Shown: positions 33,761 through 42,187, numbered from the stretch's first letter. The stretch: 53,554 bases of DNA from MGBC163016 sp964469815 (GCA_964469815.1 CAYXZC010000005.1:1-53554), one strand, 5' to 3'. Numbers and translations: made by a program. The notes: generated by a model not told the origin, from the letters alone.

Positions 33761-34255
33761 ATGGATTCACACGAGCTTCCAGAATTCAACGCAGGCGGCT
33801 TCGTGAATAGTTTGGCGCAAACCCTAGCAGCGGCAAACGGGTATCTCGTTTCGCAGCTTGCGGCAGTGGGATTGAGGGATCTGGTTCCATCTCACGGAGA
33901 TATCCTATTGCAGCTTTTCAGGCATGAGGATATAACGATGCAGGAACTTTCCGAGCGAATCCACCGCGATCCGTCAACTGTGACAACGCTCGTTAAGAAG
34001 CTGGTAGATGCGGGATATGTGAAGACTCGAAAAAGCCCTGAAGACAAACGTCGCACGCAGGTGAGTCTGACCAAACTCGGGCAAAGCCTTCGGAAGGACT
34101 TCGATCTCATATCCAAGAATATGGTAGAAGTGCAGATGCAAGGCATTGACGAGCGATCCTTTGAGATCGCATGCGATACATTGATGAGGATAAGGATGAA
34201 TTTCTTGCAGGCAAGCAGTTCGGAAAACAGAGAAAGCGCAGAAAGGGAGAGGTAG
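33761..34255 (+). CDS. MarR-family regulator
   Basis: A 164-residue winged-helix protein: ITMQELSERIHRDPSTVTTLVKKLVDAGYVKTRKSPEDKRRTQVSLTKLGQSL is the DNA-binding wing-helix region. Helices at both ends should dimerise. It overlaps no other gene, but the lipoprotein gene starts directly after its stop codon, so the two are coupled. It probably controls the importer genes downstream, the PNPOx-ferredoxin upstream, or both. Confidence 0.9.
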   Translation: MDSHELPEFNAGGFVNSLAQTLAAANGYLVSQLAAVGLRDLVPSHGDILLQLFRHEDITMQELSERIHRDPSTVTTLVKKLVDAGYVKTRKSPEDKRRTQVSLTKLGQSLRKDFDLISKNMVEVQMQGIDERSFEIACDTLMRIRMNFLQASSSENRESAERER

Positions 34256-35146
34256 ATGAAGGGAATGCTTATTAGAAGAAGGTCGGTCGTCAAGAGAGCA
34301 TTCGGTGTCGTGGTGGGTGCTCTTTTGTTGTCGATGATGCTCGTTATGGTTGGATGTAGCGGCGGTCAGGCTTCATCAACCTCGCAGGGTGCGGATGCTT
34401 CCGGGTCAGCCGGTGCAGATGGTAAGCCTGTGCTCACCGTGGCAATGGAGCTTGCGTATCCGCCGTTCGAAACGAAGGACGAAGCAGGCGCAGCCGAAGG
34501 GCTCTCGGTCGACTTCATGCAGGATTTCGCCGACCAATACGGCTACGACCTTGTGATCGAGAACACTGCTTGGGATGGGCTTATCCCATCGCTTCAGACC
34601 GGTAAAGCCGATTGCGTTATCAGTTCTATGACCATAACCGATGAGCGAGCTGAGGTGGTCGACTTCTCCGATCCTTATGCGATGGCGCAATTGGCCATCC
34701 TTGCGAATGCGAATTCAGGGATCGAGAAAGCCGAGGATCTGAACCAGCCCGGCAAGAAGGTTGCGGTAAAAACAGGATCTACCGGGGACGTGTATGCCAC
34801 AAAGAACCTGACGAACGCAGAGATCGTACGCTTGGCGGATGAAAGCGCGTGTGTGACCGAGGTCGTACAAGGTAAAGCCGATGGATTCCTGTATGACCAG
34901 CTGACGATCTATCGCAACAACCAGGCGAATCCCGATACAACTTCGGCGGTGTTCATCCCATTCCAAGATGCCGAGAGCTGGGGGATCGCCGTGAAGAAGG
35001 GTGATACGGAATTGCTCGATCAGTTGAACGAATTCATCGCTCAATCGAAAGAGGACGGCGAGTTCGATAAACTCACGGAGAAGTATCTAGCCGATGAGAA
35101 GAAAGCGTTCGATGAGCATAGCTTCAGATGGTTCTTCGATTTTTAG
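34256..35146 (+). CDS. Amino-acid ABC transporter substrate-binding lipoprotein
   Basis: A 296-residue protein. The signal peptide ends at a lipobox (MVGCSGG, Cys35), and a Ser/Gly/Ala-rich tether follows. The solute-binding domain (family 3) begins LTVAMELAYPPFETKDEAG and includes GLSVDFMQDFA, WDGLIPSLQTGKADCVISSMTITDERAEVVDFSDPY and KTGSTGDVYA. It captures a polar or aromatic amino acid outside the membrane. The start codon abuts the MarR stop codon. Confidence 0.92.
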   Translation: MKGMLIRRRSVVKRAFGVVVGALLLSMMLVMVGCSGGQASSTSQGADASGSAGADGKPVLTVAMELAYPPFETKDEAGAAEGLSVDFMQDFADQYGYDLVIENTAWDGLIPSLQTGKADCVISSMTITDERAEVVDFSDPYAMAQLAILANANSGIEKAEDLNQPGKKVAVKTGSTGDVYATKNLTNAEIVRLADESACVTEVVQGKADGFLYDQLTIYRNNQANPDTTSAVFIPFQDAESWGIAVKKGDTELLDQLNEFIAQSKEDGEFDKLTEKYLADEKKAFDEHSFRWFFDF

Positions 35147-35147
35147 G

Positions 35148-35209
35148 TTCCGAAAGCCTAGAACGGCTTCCGGAATGAATTTCTTCGTAGTGCAGATCTT
35201 CAGATCTGC
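35148..35209. repeat. Two hairpins: CCGAAAGCC type and GCAGATCT type
   Basis: TTCCGAAAGCC-TAGAAC-GGCTTCCGGAA (35148-35175) matches the acpP hairpin with one mismatch in the stem. GTAGT and GCAGATCTTCAGATCTGC (35192-35209) follow. They lie just after the lipoprotein stop and could weaken read-through into the permease gene. Confidence 0.6.
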
Positions 35210-35271
35210 TATGTTGCTAGCAGATTGCTATGATATTGGACATCGCTATATATCGTCCAACATGAAAGACG

Positions 35272-36072
35272 GTGGGATTCGCTCTGAACGCCCGTAGCAA
35301 TATATTCATGGCACCTCAAGGGGAGCAGGTCGCTCCCCTTAAACGTGCGTTCAACTACCTTGTCGTGGTGGTGGCCGTCGTCGCTGTTGTGGGCGTATCG
35401 CTTGGCATGGCGGGCATCAGCCTCAATTTCGATTTCGTCGCGCAATACAGGATCCGGATCTGGGACGGCTTTCTCATGACGGTGTTCATCTCGATCATGA
35501 GCCTGATCTGCAGCCTGTTGATAGGTATTCCTGTTGCTATCGGGCAAAACGCCCGCTTCCTTCCGATCCGCTACTTTTGCGATTTCTATGTGAAGATCAT
35601 CCGCGGTACCCCTCTGATCGCACAGATATATCTGTTCTATTACATCATCGGAACTGCGTGGGGAGTAGAGAATCGAGTCGTATCCGGAGTGATCATCCTT
35701 TCGGTCTTCGCCGGCGCCTACATTGCCGAGATCATCCGCGCAGGTTATGAATCGTTGCCGCGAGGACCGATCGAGGCGGCTCGCGCTTTGGGGCTCACGC
35801 GCATGCAGTGCGCCATCTCGATAGAGATCCCTCAGATGATATCGCGCGTGCTACCTGCTCTTACCGGCCAGTTCGCCAGTATCATCAAGGATTCATCGCT
35901 GCTCTCCGTGATCGCGGTGATCGAGCTCACACAAACCATGCGTGAGATCAGCGCTACGAATTATAACTTCTTTGGATGCTTCCTTTTCCTGGGTGCGCTC
36001 TATCTTGTCCTTACGCTTCCGATAATGTTCATAAGCAAGTATTTCGAGAAACGCATGAACTACGAAGCATGA
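35272..36072 (+). CDS. Amino-acid ABC transporter permease
   Basis: A protein of up to 266 residues. It has the His/Glu/Gln-type permease pattern: DGFLMTVFISIMSLICSLLIGIP, the conserved YVKIIRGTPLIAQIYLFYYI, FAGAYIAEIIRAGYESLPRGPIEAARALGLTRMQ (the EAA loop contacting the ATPase), and SIIKDSSLLSVIAVIELT. It should work with the lipoprotein at 34256. No ATPase gene follows; 36073-36301 holds a terminator-like hairpin and then toxin genes. The start is uncertain: GTG 35272 or ATG 35308, neither with a clear ribosome binding site. Confidence 0.9.
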   Translation: MGFALNARSNIFMAPQGEQVAPLKRAFNYLVVVVAVVAVVGVSLGMAGISLNFDFVAQYRIRIWDGFLMTVFISIMSLICSLLIGIPVAIGQNARFLPIRYFCDFYVKIIRGTPLIAQIYLFYYIIGTAWGVENRVVSGVIILSVFAGAYIAEIIRAGYESLPRGPIEAARALGLTRMQCAISIEIPQMISRVLPALTGQFASIIKDSSLLSVIAVIELTQTMREISATNYNFFGCFLFLGALYLVLTLPIMFISKYFEKRMNYEA

Positions 36073-36146
36073 TTCAAATAGTGATCGATCGTTGTGAAGA
36101 ATTTATCTCCAGTATGCTTTGTATGCTGGCTTGTCGCTCTAAAAAA

Positions 36147-36180
36147 TTGAAAATTTGACATTGGAATGCCAAATTTTCAA
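36147..36180. terminator. Bidirectional terminator-like hairpin
   Basis: TTGAAAATTTG (36147-36157) pairs with CAAATTTTCAA (36170-36180), with CATT/AATG inside. A and T runs flank both sides. It lies between the permease gene and the convergent toxin gene. Confidence 0.75.
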
Positions 36181-36301
36181 AAAAACCATCCTCGAGCCGT
36201 CGAAGCAAAATCGGGTGCAACATTCAACAACAGATGGTTTAAGTCCATGAAAGTGTTCTCAGAATTGGCGAAGCTGGAAGTTGAGGATCGCATCGTTGCC
36301 G

Positions 36302-36727
36302 TCAGGCGTGTTGGGCTCTCCACAATGCAACGAATTCTCGCGAAGTGAACACCGGTAATGGTGAATTGGCAAAATCCTTCGCGTTTCGCGTAATGATGGC
36401 GTTGCAATGTGTCTTCATGGCTACAGCGCATATGAAGGCATCTTCAACATCGACGAAGTCAAGAGTCATACCGCGAAGAACAGCGCTTTCATCGAGCGAG
36501 CAAAGCGTTACAAAATCCAGCAGCTTCGAGACGGCTTCGCGAGCGGTTTGCGCGTCCGTATTCTTTTCGATCACGTAGAAGATGGTGCTTAAAGAATCAG
36601 TAGATAGGCAGAGTTGTAAGTAGCCTTGTTCGCCAAGTGAAAAGATGTACAACGCATCTTCAAGATATCCTTCACGTGCTTGGAGAAGGTCGAGTGCAAT
36701 ATTAGTGTCTATGAGGACTTTCTTCAT
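36302..36727 (-). CDS. PIN-domain (VapC-like) toxin
   Basis: A 141-residue PIN domain with LIDTNIALDLL, DVEDAFICAVAM and ITRNAKDFANS supplying the acidic metal ligands. The ATG at 36727 lies eight bases after the antitoxin stop. It is similar in design to the PIN toxins at 7088 and 29193. Confidence 0.84.
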   Translation of the reverse strand: MKKVLIDTNIALDLLQAREGYLEDALYIFSLGEQGYLQLCLSTDSLSTIFYVIEKNTDAQTAREAVSKLLDFVTLCSLDESAVLRGMTLDFVDVEDAFICAVAMKTHCNAIITRNAKDFANSPLPVFTSREFVALWRAQHA

Positions 36728-36735
36728 GTGACAGA

Positions 36736-36981
36736 TCACCGCTCGTTCTTTCGGATAAGATGTGCGCGGTAATCCTCTTCGTTCGTTGAGCCGACACCGA
36801 TCCCAACGAGCGAACTTAATTTGCTTCCAACGGGAATGATCTCATCCGATGTTTCTATCGGATCGAGCATTAGAAGGAAATCTTCCACCATAGACGATAG
36901 GCTGCGCCCTCGTTGTTTCGCATAGCGTTTGCCGTGCTCTATAGCTTTGCTCTCTATGCTCAACGTTAGCTTCTGGTTCAT
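36736..36981 (-). CDS. DUF6364-like antitoxin
   Basis: An 81-residue protein starting NQKLTLSIESKAIEHGKRYAKQRGRSLSSMVEDFL, the pattern of the DUF6364 ribbon-helix-helix antitoxins that accompany PIN toxins. The start at 36981 has GGAGG seven to eight bases upstream. The C-terminal part should bind the toxin encoded next. An inverted repeat with TACGTA halves lies upstream. Confidence 0.78.
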   Translation of the reverse strand: MNQKLTLSIESKAIEHGKRYAKQRGRSLSSMVEDFLLMLDPIETSDEIIPVGSKLSSLVGIGVGSTNEEDYRAHLIRKNER

Positions 36982-36996
36982 GGAGCCTCCCTTCAT

Positions 36997-37029
36997 AATA
37001 CGTATAGGATAGCATAAATCGTACGTATT
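36997..37029. promoter_or_regulatory. Inverted repeat AATACGTA-N17-TACGTATT, probable toxin-antitoxin operator
   Basis: The two eight-base halves are perfect complements, 25 bp apart centre to centre, just upstream of the antitoxin start at 36981. Confidence 0.55.
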
Positions 37030-37055
37030 AATGTGCTTACAGGTCTATTCGTGTA

Positions 37056-37077
37056 GTGGGCGATTTCAATCGCCCAC
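37056..37077. repeat. Variable stem-loop repeat (GTGGGCGA stem)
   Basis: GTGGGCGATTTCAATCGCCCAC with ACAGGT 16 bases upstream and GTGTA before it. Compared with 13625 the stem base G/C has changed to A/T on both sides. Confidence 0.65.
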
Positions 37078-37203
37078 ATGCTGACAGCATCAACCTATGG
37101 ATGCAGCGCCAAGTGGCCAAATTGAAAAGCAAAGCGTTATACTAGAACAAGGATAATAATGCTATCCATTTGCATTTCGAGTTTTTTCTCTTTATGATCG
37201 AAT

Positions 37204-38817
37204 ATGAGCAAAACGACGGATCTTCGATCTAGCATGAAAGAAGGACGCATGGTACGTATGGATAACACGCAGTCTCCCGATAAGGACGAAAGCAATGATA
37301 AAGCACCGAGGAATCCAAGGAGATTCGCCCGTGTGCGCAAGGCAACGGCAGCATCATTGTCGGTCTTGCTGGTATCTTCTTTGAGCGTTCCACTTTCCAT
37401 CGCTGCATTCGCAGAGAACTCAGATGCTCCGGCAGTTGTTTCTGAGACCGAGGAGCCGGCTGCTATGCCTGAATTCAAGGGAAGCGCCGTTGTGAACAAG
37501 TTCCTGAACGGTGGCACCCCGACACTTGATGAGCTGAAGACCATAGACTTCAACGCCTTGAGAGCATGGGACGCAAAGATCGCTGCGAGCCTCAAGGCCA
37601 TGATGGATGACCTGCAGGCGAAAGAGGATGCAGCAAAACCGGGCGAAGGAACGGATGCGCCCTCGACCGATCCAACAGATCCGAAAGAGCCCGTTGATCC
37701 CGTTTCTCCTGCCGACCCAGCCGACCCAGCCGATCCAGCTGATCCAGCGAAACCTTCCGAACCTGGCGATGTTCCTTCCAACGACATCCCCGCAGAGACC
37801 GTGGCTCCTGGTGCTTCGCCAAGCGAAGCGATCGATGCCCTTCCGGAAAGCCAAGACCCATTCGACACCTCCATCTCTTATCCAGAGTGGAGCTACAACG
37901 GATCCACGGCTTTCGATATGGTTCGCTACACTGATGACATGGATTCGCAGAAATTCGTTGCTGTCATAGGGGAGATGGCACGCGAGGTTGCAGCAAAATA
38001 CGATGTTAGCGCATCCGAGATGATCGGCCTTGCGCTCTCGCTTTCCCATTCGGGGAAGTCCTTTTACGCTCAGGCGCCATATCGTAATCTTTTCGACACC
38101 AAGCAATACACCGAGATCGACACAACGGTCTATGACGAATCCGGTATCGTGGATACATCGAAGCCGCGTGTGGGCTACGAATTCTCCAAGGAGATCTGCA
38201 CGTATGCCACCTATAAGGATTGCCTCGAGGATCATGCAAAGCGAGTGGCCGCTGGTATAGAGGTTGCCATTCCCGATGATGGGACTTGGGGAGGAGCTGC
38301 CGGATCGCTAACGAAGCGTGTGCAGGATGCTATCGAGGCTTATGATCTTACCCGGTTCGACCGACCGCTCGATTATACGACGGTATCTCCCTTGACCGTT
38401 ACGGTCTCCGACCCCTCGACAGGCCAGCCGGTTCAGCATGAAGTGACGCTTACCGATCTGGTCGCGGGAGCCACATCGCATTTAGGCGTGCCATATGTGT
38501 GGGGAGGCACCACTCCCTCCGGATTCGATTGTTCCGGGCTGATTCAGTACTCTTATGCGCATGCGCTGCAGCAGGGCTTGCCTCGCACCACTTACTATCA
38601 ATGCTTGAAGGGTGCAGATGTTGATTTCAGCGATCTGCATATGGGCGATTTGCTCTTCTTCACGAAAGACGATGTGGCCGGTCATGTTGCGATGTATCTG
38701 GGCGATGGATGCTATATCGAGGCGCCGATGCCGGGTATGCAGGTGAAGGTCACGTCCATGGATGAGAAGATGCCTGCTTTTGCGAAGCGATTGATAGCAA
38801 CGCAGTCGGTAGAGTAA
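37204..38817 (+). CDS. Secreted NlpC/P60 cell-wall hydrolase with glucosaminidase-like domain
   Basis: A 537-residue exported protein. The N-terminus is long and charged, then a signal peptide follows (SLSVLLVSSLSVPLSIAAFAEN). A Pro-rich spacer with PAD repeats lies at about 160-190. A middle domain at about 245-370 resembles glucosaminidase domains (SASEMIGLALSLSHSG...YRNLFDTK...YATYKDCLEDHAK), but the catalytic Glu expected in the LES motif is absent. The C-terminal NlpC/P60 domain (about 415-537) has FDCSGL (Cys443) and GHVAMYLG (His494), and cuts stem peptides. ATG 37249, preceded by AGAAGGA, may be the true start. Confidence 0.88.
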   Translation: MSKTTDLRSSMKEGRMVRMDNTQSPDKDESNDKAPRNPRRFARVRKATAASLSVLLVSSLSVPLSIAAFAENSDAPAVVSETEEPAAMPEFKGSAVVNKFLNGGTPTLDELKTIDFNALRAWDAKIAASLKAMMDDLQAKEDAAKPGEGTDAPSTDPTDPKEPVDPVSPADPADPADPADPAKPSEPGDVPSNDIPAETVAPGASPSEAIDALPESQDPFDTSISYPEWSYNGSTAFDMVRYTDDMDSQKFVAVIGEMAREVAAKYDVSASEMIGLALSLSHSGKSFYAQAPYRNLFDTKQYTEIDTTVYDESGIVDTSKPRVGYEFSKEICTYATYKDCLEDHAKRVAAGIEVAIPDDGTWGGAAGSLTKRVQDAIEAYDLTRFDRPLDYTTVSPLTVTVSDPSTGQPVQHEVTLTDLVAGATSHLGVPYVWGGTTPSGFDCSGLIQYSYAHALQQGLPRTTYYQCLKGADVDFSDLHMGDLLFFTKDDVAGHVAMYLGDGCYIEAPMPGMQVKVTSMDEKMPAFAKRLIATQSVE

Positions 38818-38850
38818 CGACAGCTGAAGCCAAGCAGGTTCATGGGGCAG

Positions 38851-38991
38851 GATGCAACCCAATGGTGCAACCCAACCCAATGGGACGGGGATATTGGGCT
38901 GGTTTAACCACACACATGCGGCAGGTTAAAAACATTCCCCTACACAGTTCAACCTATAAGCACACCGCGTAGTGGGCGGTTTTAACCGCCC
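38851..38991. repeat. GGGACGGGG unit with CCCAAT stem, then GGGCGG stem-loop
   Basis: 38851-38907 contains CCCAAT, GGGACGGGGAT and ATTGGG, preceded by extra AACCCAA copies. A perfect GGGCGGTTTTAACCGCCC hairpin preceded by GTAGT follows at 38974-38991. Nothing else is seen in the gap between the NlpC/P60 gene and the feo promoter. Confidence 0.7.
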
Positions 38992-39033
38992 TCATCGTGC
39001 CTTCAGCCTTTGAGATCCCCATATCCCAAAAAA

Positions 39034-39085
39034 GTTAACCTCTGTTTACATATTTGGAAAAAGTAGTATCATGGGTATGTTAACC
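39034..39085 (+). promoter_or_regulatory. feo promoter flanked by GTTAACC sites
   Basis: TTTACA (39045-39050), a 16-bp spacer and TATCAT (39067-39072) form a plausible promoter. GTTAACC lies upstream (39034-39040) and downstream (39079-39085), and again before feoB (39764-39770). The half-site resembles the TTAACCT arm of DtxR/IdeR boxes. Control by the DtxR-type protein at 44604 is inferred. Confidence 0.5.
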
Positions 39086-39108
39086 ATAGGAAACATATGG
39101 AGGCGGAA

Positions 39109-39390
39109 ATGCAAAGCGTGATGGATCGTGCAGGATGTGAAACCATGAAATGCGATGTAGCTCCGAATATGCAGCAAATGCCGCTCACTTTTTTGAGGAG
39201 CGGAGAATGCGCCCGCGTATTGAAGGTACGTGGGAAAGGGGATGTGCATCATCACCTGGAAAACCTAGGTTTTGTTGCAGGTGCACCGATTCGTGTTGTG
39301 GCCGAGCAAAGCGGCAACATCATCGTCGAGGTCAAAGGAGCCCAGGTTGCGCTCGATAAGTCTGCTGCATCCAAGATCATCGCTTGCTGA
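39109..39390 (+). CDS. feoA: FeoA-domain protein
   Basis: A 93-residue protein whose last 65 residues form the SH3-like FeoA fold (MPLTFLRSGECARVLKVRGKGDVHHHLENLGFVAGAPIRVVAEQSGNIIVEVKGAQVALDKSAASKI). FeoA assists FeoB-mediated ferrous iron uptake at the inner membrane face. The N-terminal 25 residues, with two cysteines, are extra. ATG 39109 follows GGAGGCGG. A second feoA gene follows, then feoB. Confidence 0.88.
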   Translation: MQSVMDRAGCETMKCDVAPNMQQMPLTFLRSGECARVLKVRGKGDVHHHLENLGFVAGAPIRVVAEQSGNIIVEVKGAQVALDKSAASKIIAC

Positions 39391-39482
39391 TGTGCAGCCT
39401 CTGCTCGAATCCGACAGTACGTTTACTGACAGCTTGTTTTACCAAGACCGCAAGGGATCCAATCGAAAGGAAAGGTGCAACA

Positions 39483-39710
39483 GTGGGATCGAAAACATTA
39501 CGTGATGTGGCGGTAGGTGAATGCGCCACGATAGCTCGTTTAACGGGAGATGGAGCCATCAGACGGCGCATCATGGATATGGGGCTTACAAAGGGAACCG
39601 AGGTCCGCGTGCGCAAGGTTGCGCCACTGGGAGATCCCATTGAAGTCACGGTTCGTGGTTTCGAGCTTTCGCTTCGCAAGGATGAAGCGGTCAATGTCCT
39701 TGTGAATTAA
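39483..39710 (+). CDS. feoA: Second FeoA-domain protein
   Basis: A 75-residue FeoA, the standard family length: TLRDVAVGECATIARLTGDGAIRRRIMDMGLTKGTEVRVRKVAPLGDPIEVTVRGFELSLRKDEAVNVLV. I chose GTG 39483 because GAAAGGAAAGG precedes it and it gives the canonical N-terminus; the frame is open further upstream. It is closer to classical FeoA than the first copy. Two tandem FeoA proteins before FeoB are common in anaerobes. Confidence 0.92.
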   Translation: MGSKTLRDVAVGECATIARLTGDGAIRRRIMDMGLTKGTEVRVRKVAPLGDPIEVTVRGFELSLRKDEAVNVLVN

Positions 39711-39727
39711 GAGTTCAAGTGTCACGC

Positions 39728-39770
39728 CTCGATGCGCCATGGGCGCATTTTTCAAGACATCGAGTTAACC
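39728..39770 (+). terminator. Terminator hairpin between feoA and feoB with a competing outer stem
   Basis: TGCGCC-ATG-GGCGCA followed by TTTTT (39733-39752) is an intrinsic terminator. CTCGATG (39728-39734) can also pair with CATCGAG (39758-39764) outside it, partly overlapping the inner stem. GTTAACC follows at 39764. This may attenuate feoB or isolate it behind its own promoter. Confidence 0.6.
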
Positions 39771-39828
39771 ATATCTAACATCTGATCGAACCCGATCATC
39801 TCTGTTTCGAAAAGGAGGAAGAACAGAA

Positions 39829-42075
39829 ATGGGAATGAACATTGCACTTGTCGGCAACCCGAATTGCGGCAAGACGACTCTATTCAACGACCTCACAGGC
39901 GCCAACCAATACACTGGAAACTGGCCTGGAGTGACCGTTGAGAAGAAAACAGGCAAGTATAAGCGAGATAAGGAAGCATCCATCGTGGATCTTCCGGGAA
40001 TTTACTCGCTATCGCCCTATACTCCTGAAGAGATCGTTACGCGCGACTACCTTATGAGCGGGGATGCTGATGTTGTGATCAATATCGTTGATGGAACGAA
40101 CCTGGAGCGCAATCTCTACCTTACAACGCAAGTCATCGATCTCGGTCTTCCCGTCGTTTTGGCTCTCAACATGATGGATCTGGTTGAGAAAAACGGCGAT
40201 AGGATCGATGTCAATGGCCTGTCCGAGCAGCTCGGATGCCCCATCGTTGAGATATCGGCACTACGCAGCGATGGCGTGGACAAGCTCATGGAGGTAGCCC
40301 AGCAATCTGCACACAAAGGTTCATCGCCCGATTGCGAGCTTCGCTTCGCACCTGATGTAGAGGCTGCGCTCACCAAGATCGAAGCTATCATCAACCCACG
40401 CGTTCCTTCACGTTCGATACGTTGGAGCGCAATAAAGCTGCTCGAAGGCGAGCAACTCACCATCGATTCGTTGGAGATCCCCGCAGAGGATCTGGCGAAG
40501 ATCGCACAGATTCGCGAAGAGGTCGAATCAGCAATGGATGATGATGCCGAGTCGATCATCACCAACGAACGCTACGAGGTGCTCACCGGTCTTTGCGATA
40601 AGTACGTGGATCGCAAGCCGCAGGGGCTTACCACTACCCAAAAGATTGATCGCGTTGTTACCAATCGCCTCCTTGGCATTCCGATCTTCATCGTTGTGAT
40701 GTTCTTCGTTTATTGGTTGGCTGTGTCGATCGGAGGCGGGATCGTCACCGATTGGGCCAACGACGGCATATCCGGCGATGGCTGGCTGTATGGAGGCGAA
40801 GATGGCATCTGGATCCCAGGCCTTTCCCCCGTGGTAACAGAAGCTTTGGAGTCGGTCGATGCAGCGCCTTGGGTCATCAGCCTTATCGTTGACGGTATCA
40901 TCGCCGGTGTTGGGGCGGTCATCGGCTTCATCCCGCAGCTGATCATACTGTTCTTGCTGCTAGGCTTCTTGGAGGGCTGCGGTTATATGGCGCGTGTTGC
41001 GTTCATCATGGATCGCATCTTCCGTCGCTTCGGCCTGTCCGGCAAGAGCTTCATCCCCATGCTCATCGCCAGCGGTTGCGGCGTGCCTGCGGTCATGGCA
41101 ACGAAGACCATCGAGAACGAGAAAGACCGTCGCATGACCATCATGACCACTACGATGATCCCGTGCGGCGCGAAGCTTCCGATCATAGCGCTCGTGTTCG
41201 GCGCACTGGCGGGTTCTGACTACGAGAGCACCTGGTGGGTAGCTCCGCTGTTCTACTTCATGGGTCTGGCGGCTATCATCATCAGCTGCATCATCCTTAA
41301 GAAGTTCAGATCGTTTGCGGGCGATGCCGCTCCATTCATCATGGAGCTTCCCCAGTACCATCTGCCAACCATCAAGAGCGTCCTTCTCTCCATGTGGGAG
41401 CGCGTGAAGAGCTACATTGTGAAAGCAGGAACCATCATCTTCCTGTCCACTGTGGTTATATGGTTCCTCATGAACTTCGGCGTCTACGATGGAGCGTTCG
41501 GGCTGCTCGATTCCGAGATGGACGGGTATCTGGATTACAGCCTGATGGCCGGTCTTGGCAGCATACTCGCTTGGATCTTCGCTCCACTCGGGTTCGGCAA
41601 CTGGGAAGCGACCGTTACCTCGATCACAGGTCTTGTGGCGAAGGAGAATGTGGTTGCTACAGTGGGAATCCTTACACAACTAGGGGAGGTAGGAGAGACC
41701 GATCCGACCCTTTGGGAAGGTTTTGCTCTCATGCTCGGAGGCGGTTCTGCTGCGATCATGGCGTTCTGCGCGTTCAATCTGCTGTGTGCCCCATGCTTCG
41801 CGGCTATCGGCACCATCCGCCGTCAGATGGCGTCTGCGAAATGGACTTGGGCAGCTATCGGTTATATGTGTGCGTTCGGTTGGTGCATCGGTCTTATGAT
41901 CTATCAGCTCGGTGGTCTTGCCGTCGGTGAGGTGGCGTTCAATTTCTGGACGGTGATAGCTGTGGCCGTTGCAGCACTCATGCTGTTTCTGCTGTTCCGC
42001 CCGATGCCGAAGTATAACGTAGATGAGAACGCTAAGGCGCAAGGCAAGTTGAACGCCAAAGGCACGGCTGCGTAA
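39829..42075 (+). CDS. feoB: Ferrous iron transporter FeoB
   Basis: A 748-residue protein. The N-terminal G domain has G1 GNPNCGKTT (9-17), the G3 region DLPGIYSL and G4 NMMD, followed by a helical GDI-like region. The membrane part includes two GATE-type segments (FLEGCGYMARVAFIMDR; SGCGVPAVMATKTIENEKDRRMTIMTTTMIPCGAKLPI) and the late SITGLVAKENVVATVG. It imports Fe2+ under anoxic conditions. AAAGGAGGAAG precedes the ATG. Confidence 0.96.
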   Translation: MGMNIALVGNPNCGKTTLFNDLTGANQYTGNWPGVTVEKKTGKYKRDKEASIVDLPGIYSLSPYTPEEIVTRDYLMSGDADVVINIVDGTNLERNLYLTTQVIDLGLPVVLALNMMDLVEKNGDRIDVNGLSEQLGCPIVEISALRSDGVDKLMEVAQQSAHKGSSPDCELRFAPDVEAALTKIEAIINPRVPSRSIRWSAIKLLEGEQLTIDSLEIPAEDLAKIAQIREEVESAMDDDAESIITNERYEVLTGLCDKYVDRKPQGLTTTQKIDRVVTNRLLGIPIFIVVMFFVYWLAVSIGGGIVTDWANDGISGDGWLYGGEDGIWIPGLSPVVTEALESVDAAPWVISLIVDGIIAGVGAVIGFIPQLIILFLLLGFLEGCGYMARVAFIMDRIFRRFGLSGKSFIPMLIASGCGVPAVMATKTIENEKDRRMTIMTTTMIPCGAKLPIIALVFGALAGSDYESTWWVAPLFYFMGLAAIIISCIILKKFRSFAGDAAPFIMELPQYHLPTIKSVLLSMWERVKSYIVKAGTIIFLSTVVIWFLMNFGVYDGAFGLLDSEMDGYLDYSLMAGLGSILAWIFAPLGFGNWEATVTSITGLVAKENVVATVGILTQLGEVGETDPTLWEGFALMLGGGSAAIMAFCAFNLLCAPCFAAIGTIRRQMASAKWTWAAIGYMCAFGWCIGLMIYQLGGLAVGEVAFNFWTVIAVAVAALMLFLLFRPMPKYNVDENAKAQGKLNAKGTAA

Positions 42076-42078
42076 CGG

Positions 42079-42187
42079 TTGACCCAATGGGACCCAATGG
42101 GACGGGGTATTTGGGTCGTTTTGACCCAATGGGACGGGGTATTTGGGTCGTTTTGACCCAATGGGACGGAGATAATGGGTCGTTTTG
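42079..42187. repeat. Three tandem GGGACGGGG units with GACCCA/TGGGTC stems
   Basis: Three direct units of about 36 bp follow the feoB stop. Two read GACCCAAT, GGGACGGGG, TATTTGGGTC; the third has GGGACGGAG and ATAATGGGTC. The stem is GACCCA/TGGGTC in all. They are direct repeats rather than a large inverted pair. Confidence 0.8.

Noticed and set aside
36166..36348. 60-codon plus-strand frame after the permease
   Set aside because: It begins inside the terminator hairpin and overlaps the end of the PIN toxin gene; no start signal.
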